NCBI GenBank assembly: GCA_964370045.1
Contig: CAYJGZ010000008.1
Coordinates: 41,293 to 105,292, forward strand
Direction: 5' to 3'
Source: JAAYCI01 sp964370045
Lineage (GTDB): Bacteria; Bacillota; Clostridia; Oscillospirales; Ruminococcaceae
DNA: 64,000 nucleotides
In this document: piece by piece, positions 18,534 through 26,926 of the stretch
Layout of the letters: every line of letters starts with the position of its first letter
How positions within the stretch are numbered: position 1 is the first letter of the stretch
Position numbers and translations under genes: made by a program
Notes under the pieces: model-generated
Told to the model about the DNA's origin: nothing
The model's database searches: none
Seen by the model: the letters and a program-made list of their open reading frames with translations, nothing else

Positions 18534-19370
18534 ATGAGCATAACTATCTCGGATATTTTGGTGGTATCCGATATGGATGGCACACTGCTAAACACGAATA
18601 AGCAACTGCACCCCGCAACTGTGGAAACGGTGCGGTTGTTTCGTGCGCTTGGGGGTCACTTTACGGTGGCCACAGGCCGCACACACCTGTCCATAGAGAT
18701 GTACCCACAGCTCACACAGCTGATAGAGCCAGCCATTACCTGCGGTGGTACGGTGATTTACGACTTTGATAAAAAGGATGCAGCCAGCGCATCTATACTT
18801 TCTCCGCTTGGCGCACGTGCGGCGCTAAAGGATGTTTTAGGAGCGTTTCAAGGTATTGGGGCGATGGTTTATGGCGGCGATTTTAGGCTGTATCAGGTGG
18901 CAGAGTCGGACACATTGCAGGGGCTGATACGTGACGAAAAGATGACTTGCTTTTTCCGCCCGGTGGAAGATTTGCCGCAGGAGTGGCTGAAAATCTTGTT
19001 TGCGGCGCCACCTGAGGTACTGCTGGAGGTGGGCAAGTTTGTGGCTCAGCGCACCTATCCGGGCATTTATTTTGTTCCGACCTCGCAGATGTACCTTGAA
19101 GTGATGCCAAAAGGTGTGTCCAAAGGCAGTGCGCTGAACACGCTGTGCGACATGCTGGGCGTAAACATGCGCAATACTTTTGCCATAGGGGACTATTTTA
19201 ATGACGTTGATATGCTGAAAAGAGCGGGTCACTCGCTGGCGATGGGCAACGCACCGCAGGAGATACGCGAGCAGGTGAGCCGTGTGCTGGACACCAACGA
19301 CAATGTGGGAGTAGCACAGTTTTTATATGAGCTTATCAGAACGTATGCGCCACAAGAACATGTTTGGTAA
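18534..19370 (+). CDS. Cof-type HAD-superfamily hydrolase
   Basis: A 278-residue HAD phosphatase of the Cof/IIB class. Motif I is SDMDGTLLNT with the nucleophile Asp near residue 13, motif II includes TVATGRT, the C2 cap lies between about residues 90 and 190, and motif IV is AIGDYFNDVDML. These enzymes dephosphorylate small sugar phosphates, nucleotides or cofactors such as FMN; the substrate cannot be read. GGAGG lies 10 bases before the ATG. The gene closely follows the pseudouridine synthase and overlaps the next gene, so it is probably in the same transcript. Confidence 0.9.
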   Translation: MSITISDILVVSDMDGTLLNTNKQLHPATVETVRLFRALGGHFTVATGRTHLSIEMYPQLTQLIEPAITCGGTVIYDFDKKDAASASILSPLGARAALKDVLGAFQGIGAMVYGGDFRLYQVAESDTLQGLIRDEKMTCFFRPVEDLPQEWLKILFAAPPEVLLEVGKFVAQRTYPGIYFVPTSQMYLEVMPKGVSKGSALNTLCDMLGVNMRNTFAIGDYFNDVDMLKRAGHSLAMGNAPQEIREQVSRVLDTNDNVGVAQFLYELIRTYAPQEHVW

Positions 19371-19758
19371 GAAAAGTTTATTAAAAACAAAAGAAGGCAC
19401 ACAGCAGAAAAAGATAATTCGTGCATATTTTAGAGACAAAATAATGTGGATACTGCTCTTTGTGTGTCTTGTTTCGGTGACAGTGTCTGCGCTGCTGTGG
19501 TATCCGCCGCTTTTACAGCAAAGCTATCAGCCTGAAAGTACAGCGCCTTTTTTCGAGGTGGCATCCGACACGGTGAATGTAAACACAGCGCCGATGGAAG
19601 AGCTTAGCCTGCTACCCGGTATAGGAAGCACAAAGGCGCTGAAGATTATAGAGTACAGAGAGCTACACGGTGAGTTTGCGGTTTTGGAGGACTTGTTAAG
19701 TGTGCCCGGAATAGGGCCCGAGACGCTAAAAGACCTCGAGCCGCTTATTTCTTTTTAG
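19360..19758 (+). CDS. Membrane-anchored helix-hairpin-helix protein, ComEA-like
   Basis: A 132-residue protein with a basic N-terminus, one membrane segment (IMWILLFVCLVSVTVSALLW) and two helix-hairpin-helix motifs (VNVNTAPMEELSLLPGIGSTKALKIIEYR and a second VPGIGPETLKDLEPLI). ComEA, the DNA receptor in transformation, has the same order but carries an additional SLBB domain, absent here, and comEC does not follow. DNA binding on the outer face is likely; competence is only a possibility. ATG 19360 overlaps the HAD gene by 11 bases; in-frame ATGs at 19327 and 19345 cannot be excluded. Confidence 0.75.
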   Translation: MFGKKSLLKTKEGTQQKKIIRAYFRDKIMWILLFVCLVSVTVSALLWYPPLLQQSYQPESTAPFFEVASDTVNVNTAPMEELSLLPGIGSTKALKIIEYRELHGEFAVLEDLLSVPGIGPETLKDLEPLISF

Positions 19759-19841
19759 GCATAATGTCGTAGGTATTTGTGGGAAGTACGTAAAAAGTGG
19801 ATACTCGATGATAAAATAAAATCGGCATTGGAGGCAGGAGA

Positions 19842-22070
19842 ATGGCTGACATAAGCAATGATGCACTTTTTATAAACAGAGAGCTTAGCTGGCTTGATTT
19901 TAACAGACGTGTTTTGGCGCTGGCAAGCGAAGATGCGACCCCGCTGGGGGAAAGGCTAAAGTTTACGGCCATTTATACCAGCAACCTCGATGAGTTTTTT
20001 ATGATACGTGTGGGCTCGCTATATGACCAAACGCTTTTGAAAAAAGAGATATACGAAAACAAAACGAAAATGTCCGCACAGCAGCAAATAGATGCAATTA
20101 TGCCCAAAGTTGCCGAGCTACAGCTACAATGCGATGATGCTGTGAACACGCTCCACGCAAGCCTTGTGGCGCAGGGTATGAATAAGGTGAATTTTTCACA
20201 AATTGAAAAGCCACAGCAGCAGTTTTGGAAAAAGTATTTTTCAAGGGAAATGTTGCCGGTGCTCTCGCCGCAAATCGTGGATAAAAGGCATCCGTTTCCG
20301 TTTTTGCGCAATATGGAAATTTATGTAGGTGCGTTTCTTACTGAAAAGAAAAATGGCACACCTGTCTTTGGGCTTATCCCCGTGAGCAATCAGTTTGAGC
20401 GGCTGATATTTGTTGAAAAAGAGGATGGACAGCAGGAGTTCGCACTGGTGGAGGAACTGATTTTACACTTTGCCTCCACGGCGTTTAACGGCATGGACGT
20501 GCAGTCTAAGTGCCTTTTTCGTGTTACCCGAAATGCGGACCTCAACATGGAAGAAAGTATGCTCGAGCATGATGTGGACTACCGTGCGATAATGAGCGAG
20601 CTACTGAAAAAGCGCAGAAAGCAGGCGGCGGCACGTCTGCAGTTTTTTGGCGAAGTGTCGAGCAATATCCAAAAGTATCTGCTTGAAAAGCTTGTGCTTC
20701 CACACGGGCAGGTAATATTTCAGTCAGCACCGCTGGAGCTTTCATATATGTACAAGCTTTCCGCTCGTTTGCATAGAAATAATGATGCACAGTTGTTTTA
20801 CCCAACTATTCGCCCGATTCAGCCGGATGTCAATTTCGACCTGTACAAGCAGGTACAACAAAAGGATGTGCTTGTCTATTTTCCGTATCAAACAATGCGT
20901 CCCTTTTTGAACCTGCTGTTCCAGGCGGCGGTTGACCCTGACGTTATTTCCATTAAAATGACGTTGTATCGTGTTGCCAGCGACTCCAAGATAATAGAGG
21001 CGCTCATTGCGGCGGCGGAAAACGGCAAGGAAGTAGTAAGCATTGTGGAGCTGCGAGCGCGCTTTGACGAGCAGAATAATATTGCGTGGTCACGTCAGCT
21101 TGAGCAGGCAGGTTGCACCGTGATTTATGGCTTTGCCGACTACAAGGTGCACTCAAAGCTTTTGCTTATAACCCGACGTAAGAACGACCATTTTGAGTAC
21201 ATGTCGGCCATTGGCACGGGCAACTACAACGAGAAAACGAGCGAGCTTTACACGGATATTAACTACCTCACAGTCAACCCCGAAATAGGGGAGGAAGTGA
21301 GTGCGGTTTTTAACGATTTAGCGATGGAACAGCTGACATATCACGTGGATAGGCTTGTTGTTGCGCCGATGAAGTTCAAAAGTGTGTTTATTCAGGAGAT
21401 GCAAACGGAGATTAAGCGCCAAAAAGAACATGGGGACGGGCAAATACTCTTTAAGTGCAACTCTATTTCGGACAAAAACATGATAGAGATGCTTAGCAAA
21501 GCCTCCCAGGCAAATGTGAAAATTACGATGATAGTGCGAGGTATTTGCTGTCTAAAGGCGGGCGTGCCGGGGCTTTCGGATAACATAAGAGTGCAGAGTA
21601 TAGTGGGACGGTATTTGGAACACGCCCGCATTTATACGTTCGGCACGGGCGAGCGCATGAGAATGTACATTGCATCGGGTGATTTTCTTACACGCAACAC
21701 CGAGCGACGTGTGGAGGTAGGCGTGCGCATAGATGACGAGGATATAAAGCAGATGCTGTGGGATGTTTTGAGCATTCAGCTGAAAGATAACACAAACACA
21801 AGCGTGATGCGGCCCGACGGAAATTATGTGAAAATAAGCGAAGAGCAGGGAGGGGAAAAGATAAACTCCCACCTAAAAACTTATGAGTACTTTGCGGATA
21901 AGATACAGCTATTATATGCACCACCTGCGCCAAAGCCTCTCGCTGTAGGGCAATCAGTAAATCAGCTTGATACCCAAAGTGCAAGCGCTGCACCCGCAGT
22001 TGTGCACAGAGTGCAAAAAAAGCGTGGATTTTTCCAGCGGCTTTTTGGGCGAAAAGCAAATAGGAAGTAG
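19842..22070 (+). CDS. ppk1: Polyphosphate kinase PPK1
   Basis: PPK1 reversibly polymerises the gamma phosphate of ATP into polyphosphate through a phosphohistidine. The N domain begins with FINRELSWLDFNRRVL and TSNLDEFFMIRVG. The two phospholipase D-like catalytic halves contain FPYQTMRPFLNLL, KMTLYRVASDSKI, VELRARFDEQNNI, and YKVHSKLLLI plus IGTGNYNEKTSELYTD around the catalytic histidines. GGAGGCAGGAG precedes the ATG. The 742-residue length exceeds the usual 690-700 because of a basic tail ending FFQRLFGRKANRK. No ppx lies nearby. A terminator follows. Confidence 0.95.
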   Translation: MADISNDALFINRELSWLDFNRRVLALASEDATPLGERLKFTAIYTSNLDEFFMIRVGSLYDQTLLKKEIYENKTKMSAQQQIDAIMPKVAELQLQCDDAVNTLHASLVAQGMNKVNFSQIEKPQQQFWKKYFSREMLPVLSPQIVDKRHPFPFLRNMEIYVGAFLTEKKNGTPVFGLIPVSNQFERLIFVEKEDGQQEFALVEELILHFASTAFNGMDVQSKCLFRVTRNADLNMEESMLEHDVDYRAIMSELLKKRRKQAAARLQFFGEVSSNIQKYLLEKLVLPHGQVIFQSAPLELSYMYKLSARLHRNNDAQLFYPTIRPIQPDVNFDLYKQVQQKDVLVYFPYQTMRPFLNLLFQAAVDPDVISIKMTLYRVASDSKIIEALIAAAENGKEVVSIVELRARFDEQNNIAWSRQLEQAGCTVIYGFADYKVHSKLLLITRRKNDHFEYMSAIGTGNYNEKTSELYTDINYLTVNPEIGEEVSAVFNDLAMEQLTYHVDRLVVAPMKFKSVFIQEMQTEIKRQKEHGDGQILFKCNSISDKNMIEMLSKASQANVKITMIVRGICCLKAGVPGLSDNIRVQSIVGRYLEHARIYTFGTGERMRMYIASGDFLTRNTERRVEVGVRIDDEDIKQMLWDVLSIQLKDNTNTSVMRPDGNYVKISEEQGGEKINSHLKTYEYFADKIQLLYAPPAPKPLAVGQSVNQLDTQSASAAPAVVHRVQKKRGFFQRLFGRKANRK

Positions 22071-22090
22071 AATTTTTTTTAGCAGAAACA

Positions 22091-22121
22091 ACAAACCCCT
22101 CGATGTGTTCGAGGGGTTTGT
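22091..22121 (+). terminator. Rho-independent terminator after ppk1
   Basis: A perfect 13-bp stem (22091-22103 with 22109-22121) with a TGTGT loop; the 3' arm is TCGAGGGGTTTGT, followed by TTGTTAAAT. It separates ppk1 from the convergent minus-strand membrane gene. Confidence 0.85.
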
Positions 22122-22177
22122 TTGTTAAATGTGTGTTGTAAATGTGGAATAGACACATGACAAACTGCCACATGGCT

Positions 22178-22861
22178 CTATTTTGTAGTATCACCTACAA
22201 TGAAAGGGTTTTGTGCAGGAGCACCCTGTGGTGGCATGGGAGCACCCTGCTGTGGCATGGGAGCACCCTGCTGTGGCATAGGAGCACCCTGCTGTGGCAT
22301 AGGAGTACCCTGCTGTGGCATAGGAGCACCCTGCTGTGGCATGGGAGCACCCTGCTGTGGCATGGGAGCACCCTGCTGACCCATATAAGGTTGCCCCATC
22401 GGTTGTTGGTAGTAGTTACCGTTGGGGGCGTTGTATGTGCGCTTGGGCGAAGTTTTGCCGTACGCCTTATATGCAAACCCGGAAATTAGAGGGACATTCG
22501 CCTCTTTCCCCTTTGCGACATTCAGAAGGCCGATAAGCGCAAAAACAAACACAGGTACATATATAATAAACTCAATAGCAACATAAACTATGGAGAATAT
22601 ACCTGTGAGATTGAAAGGAAGGAAGCCCGAAATGATGCTGTCTATGCCACCGAAAAACCCTATAATGACGTGTGCTATCATTGCAATGAAGCTGAGGAAG
22701 AACGCCTGCATACACTGGCGTGTTGCCCATTCGTCCTTTTCAACTATCATAACAAGCCCCAGAACGAGCAGGCACATCAACCACTGACCGAAAATTGCGA
22801 GCAAAAACGCTACGACAGGATAAAACGCTAAAGAAATGCCAAGATTGCCTTTTCTTTCCAT
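22178..22861 (-). CDS. Multi-pass membrane protein with Gln-Gly-Ala-Pro-Met tandem-repeat tail
   Basis: I do not recognise a named family. The 227-residue protein has about four membrane segments in its first 140 residues (for example VVAFLLAIFGQWLMCLLVLGL and VYVAIEFIIYVPVFVFALIGL). A short linker ending in a Tyr/Gln-rich stretch leads to seven to eight heptads of the form QQGAPMP. The layout resembles small clostridial membrane proteins with a disordered proline/glutamine tail. The longer frame starts at 22894, but ATG 22861 has AAAGGATGG upstream and is preferred. A promoter-like pair lies at 22903-22930. It probably acts alone, since both neighbours are on the other strand. Confidence 0.75.
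   Translation of the reverse strand: MERKGNLGISLAFYPVVAFLLAIFGQWLMCLLVLGLVMIVEKDEWATRQCMQAFFLSFIAMIAHVIIGFFGGIDSIISGFLPFNLTGIFSIVYVAIEFIIYVPVFVFALIGLLNVAKGKEANVPLISGFAYKAYGKTSPKRTYNAPNGNYYQQPMGQPYMGQQGAPMPQQGAPMPQQGAPMPQQGTPMPQQGAPMPQQGAPMPQQGAPMPPQGAPAQNPFIVGDTTK
22218..22385. repeat. 21-bp tandem repeat, about eight units
   Basis: Units of GGAGCACCCTGCTGTGGCAT plus one base recur without spacers from 22218 to 22385. They differ at only a few positions: units 3-5 end in ATA, unit 5 has GAGT, and the first and last are degenerate. The repeat encodes the QQGAPMP heptads of the minus-strand gene. Such near-identity is typical of slippage or unequal recombination and predicts length variation between strains. 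Confidence 0.92.
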
Positions 22862-22902
22862 ATACAAATACCATCCTTTCAAAAGTAGGTTCAATAAAAA
22901 AT

Positions 22903-22930
22903 ATTATAGCTTAAAACAGATAAAAGTTAA
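22903..22930 (-). promoter_or_regulatory. Promoter of the repeat-tail membrane gene
   Basis: On the minus strand TTAACT (complement of 22925-22930) and TATAAT (complement of 22903-22908) are 16 bases apart, about 40 bases before the ATG at 22861. The -10 box is a consensus match, the -35 is weaker. Confidence 0.45.
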
Positions 22931-23112
22931 AGTGGAAAAGCAGGATTTTATCCGCCACAAAGTGTAATTTTTGTGAAGAAAGCTTTTTGCCACAAATTAT
23001 ACACTTTCCGTGAAAGAGATGCTATATATGCTCCACGCCTACAGCAGGGGGAATATGCCAAAAAAGAAAGCAACTTTATTGCTTATACACCTACTATTTA
23101 GCACGCTTGCGT

Positions 23113-23141
23113 TTGAGCAAGACAACTGATACAATTATACA
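23113..23141 (+). promoter_or_regulatory. Possible promoter of the YdcF-family gene
   Basis: TTGAGC (23113-23118) and TATACA (23136-23141) with a 17-base spacer would start a leader of about 155 bases. That leader holds short self-complementary segments but no riboswitch motif that I recognise. The rest of the 22931-23304 gap shows no gene. Confidence 0.4.
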
Positions 23142-23304
23142 TAGCTCTTTAAGGCGAACGCTGTAACAGCTATTCGGCATAAATTCCGGCTATTTTCGTT
23201 AGCGTCAATCGGAAAAGACAAGGCATTCCTTGTTGCTCTGCCTTGCTAAACAAAATTTAGACTTAAAAATCTTGCTTGCGGTTTTTTAAGTTAAAGGATT
23301 ATAC

Positions 23305-24060
23305 ATGGTAAAATTAAGTATTATATGGGTGCTTGCGGCGCTGTTTGTTTGTAATAGTCTTGTTATCACGTTAAGGACAAACTACAACGCAGGAACGCTG
23401 ATAATGTGGGCGGTAAGTGCTGTTTTGGTGCTGTATGCCATATTCATGAGCCCAATAGATGCTTTCCTTGCACAAGGCTTTGGGCAGGTGATAAAATATG
23501 CCATATGGGTGGCGATTGCCGCTTTTATGGGTATGTTCATTTTTGTGGCGACAAGCGGCTATGCAAACAATGCCAAGGGGGATGAGCGGGCGATTATCGT
23601 GCTGGGCGCAGGCCTTCGCGGCGAAGAGGTGGGCGACCTTTTGCGCAGACGGCTTGCGGCGGCTATGGAGCTGTGGGAGCAAAATACCGACGCAATGATA
23701 GTGGTGACGGGAGGGCAGGGCCCACATGAGCAAATCCCCGAAGCGCTGGCTATGCAGCGGTGGCTGATAGAACAGGGCGTGCCCGAAGAGGCCATAATAG
23801 TGGAGGATAAAAGCGTAAGCACGGAGGAAAACCTGATATTTGCAAAGGGGCTACTGGCGCAGGCGGGCATAGGCGCAACCGAGCCTGTGGCGGTGGTGAC
23901 AAATTCATTTCACTGCTACCGAGCAGGGCAGTACGCACACAAGGCAGGCTTTGAGGACGTGCGTACGCTACCGGCCAGCATGAACGTATCAACGTATATT
24001 CCGAACACTATGCGTGAGGTGCTTGCGATAATGTTTATGTGGGTGTTTCGTGCAGGGTAG
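23305..24060 (+). CDS. YdcF/SanA-family (DUF218) membrane protein
   Basis: A 251-residue protein with three hydrophobic segments in the first 90 residues followed by a DUF218 domain. The domain contains AIIVLGAGLRGEEVGDLLRRRL, MIVVTGGQGPHEQIPEA, a Ser-x-Thr-Glu-Glu-Asn element (SVSTEENL) and VTNSFHCYRA, all typical of YdcF/ElyC/SanA. Members of this family act at the envelope, in cell-wall precursor metabolism or vancomycin-barrier phenotypes, but the chemistry is mostly unsettled. It stands alone, with over 100 bases before the next gene. Confidence 0.85.
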   Translation: MVKLSIIWVLAALFVCNSLVITLRTNYNAGTLIMWAVSAVLVLYAIFMSPIDAFLAQGFGQVIKYAIWVAIAAFMGMFIFVATSGYANNAKGDERAIIVLGAGLRGEEVGDLLRRRLAAAMELWEQNTDAMIVVTGGQGPHEQIPEALAMQRWLIEQGVPEEAIIVEDKSVSTEENLIFAKGLLAQAGIGATEPVAVVTNSFHCYRAGQYAHKAGFEDVRTLPASMNVSTYIPNTMREVLAIMFMWVFRAG

Positions 24061-24163
24061 CCTTGTGTATTGCCGCACAAATTTTTAGTTAGTGCTAATT
24101 ATCCCTAATCAGGCTGAATGATTTATATTCTCAGAGTATAAAAAATAGTAAAGGAGCCGCAAT

Positions 24164-24619
24164 ATGGAAATGAAAATACGAAATTTTGAGGTGTCTGACC
24201 GTGAAGCGGTGCTTGGCATGGTGGATGCGTTTTATAACTCTCCCGGGGTGTTACAGCCTATTCCTGTAAAAAACTTTACGGATGCGTTTGATGAAATGTG
24301 TAGCGGCGGTAGTCACAGGTTACGTGGAATGCTAATTGAGGTGGACGGAGAGAACGCAGGCTTTTGCACGCTGACATTCAGCTACTCCACAGAGGCAGGG
24401 GGGAGCGTTGTGCATCTTGAGGAGGTGTACATATGCCCCGAGTATCGAGAGCAGGGCTTGGGAAGTGGTGTTCTGGACTATATAAAAGAAGAGTATGAGG
24501 GTAAGGCGGCACGTATTCGGCTGGAGGTGTCACCACAAAATCCACGGGCTATCGCCTTATATGAGCGCTTTGGCTTTGAAAAGCTCCCGTATGTTCAGAT
24601 GATATTGGAAAGGTTTTAG
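24164..24619 (+). CDS. GNAT-family N-acetyltransferase
   Basis: A 151-residue single-domain GNAT enzyme, which transfers an acetyl group from acetyl-CoA to an amine. The acetyl-CoA-binding motif A is EEVYICPEYREQGLGSGVLDYI, with the Q/R-x-x-G-x-G/A signature as EQGLGSG, and motif B is VSPQNPRAIALYERFGFEKL. The ribosome binding site AAAGGAG is strong. The substrate is unknown and the gene has no operon partner: the preceding gap is about 100 bases and the following gap about 600. Confidence 0.9.
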   Translation: MEMKIRNFEVSDREAVLGMVDAFYNSPGVLQPIPVKNFTDAFDEMCSGGSHRLRGMLIEVDGENAGFCTLTFSYSTEAGGSVVHLEEVYICPEYREQGLGSGVLDYIKEEYEGKAARIRLEVSPQNPRAIALYERFGFEKLPYVQMILERF

Positions 24620-25212
24620 CGCCTGCGATGTGCGCGCGCCGTGTGCCATAATAAATGTAAAATGCTGTGTGATTTCGGCGATGAAAACTATACGCTGAAG
24701 TCATGCGGTATTTTTTTGCAGAACAACTCAATGCCCTGTGCATGACAAAAAGGATGAAAATTGTAAATGTCGGCGAGAGGCGCACAAAAATGTCTATTTA
24801 TCGAAAAAATTGTAAGCTTAGATAATAATCTGACATTTTTTTTGTAAGCAATTACTATTGAAAAAAAAGCAAAAAAGCAGGATAATTGACCTAATGTGTC
24901 AGGTGTGTGAAAATTTGATGCTCAAAATGTAAATGTACACGTTTTTTGCTCGATGTTTTTTGTACAAGGTGCACCCTGACGGTGTGACAGGCGGTGTAGG
25001 TACAAAGGATGTTGTTTTTGCACAAATGATAACGCTGTCATTTTGTGCAAAAACAGTTTGCTCAAAAGAATAGCAATCCTAAAGTATTGGGGAGGAGGGG
25101 CGTCTGAGTATTGGTCTTAATGAGTAAAGAGATGGGTGAAAGCATGTTAGAGGATGAAAAGTTCATGCTTTTTCAGATGTCTTTGAAAACCAAATGAGGG
25201 GAGTTTTTTGTT
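24620..25212 (+). other. Long non-coding gap with a large inverted repeat before the symporter
   Basis: Almost 600 bases without a convincing gene. It holds an inverted repeat at 25014-25054 whose arms (16 and 17 bases) differ by one bulged base. The 5' arm starts with a T-run and the 3' arm ends in an A-run, the reverse of a terminator, so an operator or RNA structure is more likely. A 25-codon frame (25120-25197) ends just before the symporter ribosome binding site but lacks its own. A GGAGGAGGGG at 25091-25100 is not near a start codon. Confidence 0.4.
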
Positions 25213-26811
25213 ATGCAAGCGTTAGATATTGTTGTTTTGGTTATTTATTTCGGCATAGTTATGGCTATTTCTTTCTTTGCAGGACGCGGACAAAGCAAAG
25301 CGGACGACTTTTTCTTGGCAGGAAGGTCCATGCCGTTTTGGCCGGTGGCACTGTCTGTTGTGGCAACAATGGTGGGCGGCACAACGCTCATAAGTGCACC
25401 CGGATGGGCGTACAACTATGGACTTAGTGCGTTCATGATTAACATAAACATTCCACTTGCGATGTTTATATGTAGCATTGTTTTTGTTCCGTTCCTTTTC
25501 AACCTAAAGATAACATCGGTATATCAATATATAGGCAAGCGCTTTGGCCCTGTGCCTCGCCTGCTTTGTGCCGTAGGATTTTTGTGGATGTGTCTTGCCA
25601 CGGCAGGTGCATTCCTCATTGCCCCCACAATGGTGCTGCACGAAATCACCGGATGGGGTCAAGAACTTATAATTCTACTGCTTTTGGTGCTGGTTATTGT
25701 GTATACCATGGCGGGCGGCCTAAAAGCTGTTATCGCTACCGACTGTGTGCAGATGGTAGTGCTGTGGCTGGGTATCATCGCTGTTTTCGTCATTGCGATG
25801 ACAAGCATGGGCACAGGCTTTGGTGGTTCCTTCCAGGCGGCTATTGAGGCAGGCAAGTTCCAAGCACTTAACTTCGATTTTTCGTTTGCAACAGACAGCG
25901 GCGTGTGGGTGGCTGTATTCGGCTTTGTATTCCTGCACGTACAGTACTATGCTTGCGACCAATCGCAGCTGCAGCGTCTGCTCTCCACAAAGGACATCAA
26001 GAACATGCGCAAGAGCTTAAACCTCGGCGGATGTATCTACAACACTCAGATGATGGTTATGATGCTGATAGGTCTTGTGCTTTTCGGTTTCTACCAAGGA
26101 AGAGTGTTCGAGAGCGACAACGATTTGTTCATAACCTTCCTTATAGAGCATATGCCCGCAGGTCTGTTTGGTCTTGTGGTGGCGGCCATTGTGGCAGGCA
26201 CCATGGGCGGCGTGGACTCACTGCTCAACTCCATGTCCACAGTATTCATGAAGGACATCTATGAGCCTATCACTAAAAAGAAAGACCTTAATGTTAAGTA
26301 CGCTCGTGTGCTAATTCTCATATTCGGCATTGGCATGGGCATCTTCACATACTTCGGATACAGCGGTGCATCCGCCTCGCTAATTGCGATGATAGGTATG
26401 TTTGCGTCATATGTATCAGGTTCTATCTTAGGCACGTTTGTGCTTGGAATGTTCTTTAAGAAAGTTGGCACAATAGGCGTGACCTCCGGCTTTGTTGCAG
26501 GTGCTGTGGTGGCATTCCTACTTTCAAATTTTGCCGCAGAGTATGTGAACTGGGGCTGGGTGTGCCCGGCAGCCATGATTGTTACCATAGTGGTTGCGCT
26601 TATTGTCAGTGCGATTTTGGGCGAAAAATCCAAGGCTGAGGATATGCCCGAGCTCACGATGAGAGGCCAGCGTGCACAGCTGATAAAAGAAGACCGCGCA
26701 TACGAGGACGGCGTGTGCATTCTCCCCGGCAAGGTGCAGAAATCTTCGCTTATTCTTTTAGGTTTCTTCTTCTTCCAGTTTGTTGTGCTGGGTCTGTTCT
26801 ATCTGTTGTAG
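25213..26811 (+). CDS. Sodium:solute symporter family (SSS) transporter
   Basis: A 532-residue transporter of the SSS/SLC5 family with about 13 membrane segments, using the sodium gradient to import a small solute. Diagnostic stretches are FFLAGRSMPFWPVALSVVAT, the sodium-site region MVGGTTLISAPGWAYNYGL, VYTMAGGLKAVIATD and AGTMGGVDSLLNSMSTVFMKDIY. The substrate cannot be read from sequence. GAGGGG precedes the ATG by about 10 bases. The gene heads a cassette with two M19 proteins and a SnoaL-like protein, which suggests an imported peptide-like or amide compound processed inside the cell. A hairpin terminator follows, so downstream genes may be expressed at a lower level. Confidence 0.92.
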   Translation: MQALDIVVLVIYFGIVMAISFFAGRGQSKADDFFLAGRSMPFWPVALSVVATMVGGTTLISAPGWAYNYGLSAFMININIPLAMFICSIVFVPFLFNLKITSVYQYIGKRFGPVPRLLCAVGFLWMCLATAGAFLIAPTMVLHEITGWGQELIILLLLVLVIVYTMAGGLKAVIATDCVQMVVLWLGIIAVFVIAMTSMGTGFGGSFQAAIEAGKFQALNFDFSFATDSGVWVAVFGFVFLHVQYYACDQSQLQRLLSTKDIKNMRKSLNLGGCIYNTQMMVMMLIGLVLFGFYQGRVFESDNDLFITFLIEHMPAGLFGLVVAAIVAGTMGGVDSLLNSMSTVFMKDIYEPITKKKDLNVKYARVLILIFGIGMGIFTYFGYSGASASLIAMIGMFASYVSGSILGTFVLGMFFKKVGTIGVTSGFVAGAVVAFLLSNFAAEYVNWGWVCPAAMIVTIVVALIVSAILGEKSKAEDMPELTMRGQRAQLIKEDRAYEDGVCILPGKVQKSSLILLGFFFFQFVVLGLFYLL

Positions 26812-26842
26812 GGTTTTATAAAGGACATATACAAGTTATCAG

Positions 26843-26878
26843 TAGCGGTGCACAGTGTTGTTTGTGCACCGCTATTTT
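26843..26878 (+). terminator. Hairpin terminator between symporter and first M19 gene
   Basis: A 12-bp stem (26843-26854 with 26863-26874, GCGGTGCAC pairing with GTGCACCGC) followed by TTTTAAG. It could end or attenuate transcription between the transporter and the enzymes. Confidence 0.7.
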
Positions 26879-26926
26879 AAGGATTTAACAAAAAGTGAGC
26901 ACTCACAAAGAAAGGATTGATAAGTC

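Noticed and set aside
22218..22385. Regular 21-bp repeats as a possible CRISPR array
   Set aside because: There are no spacers between units and the repeats encode in-frame heptads of a membrane protein; no cas genes are present.
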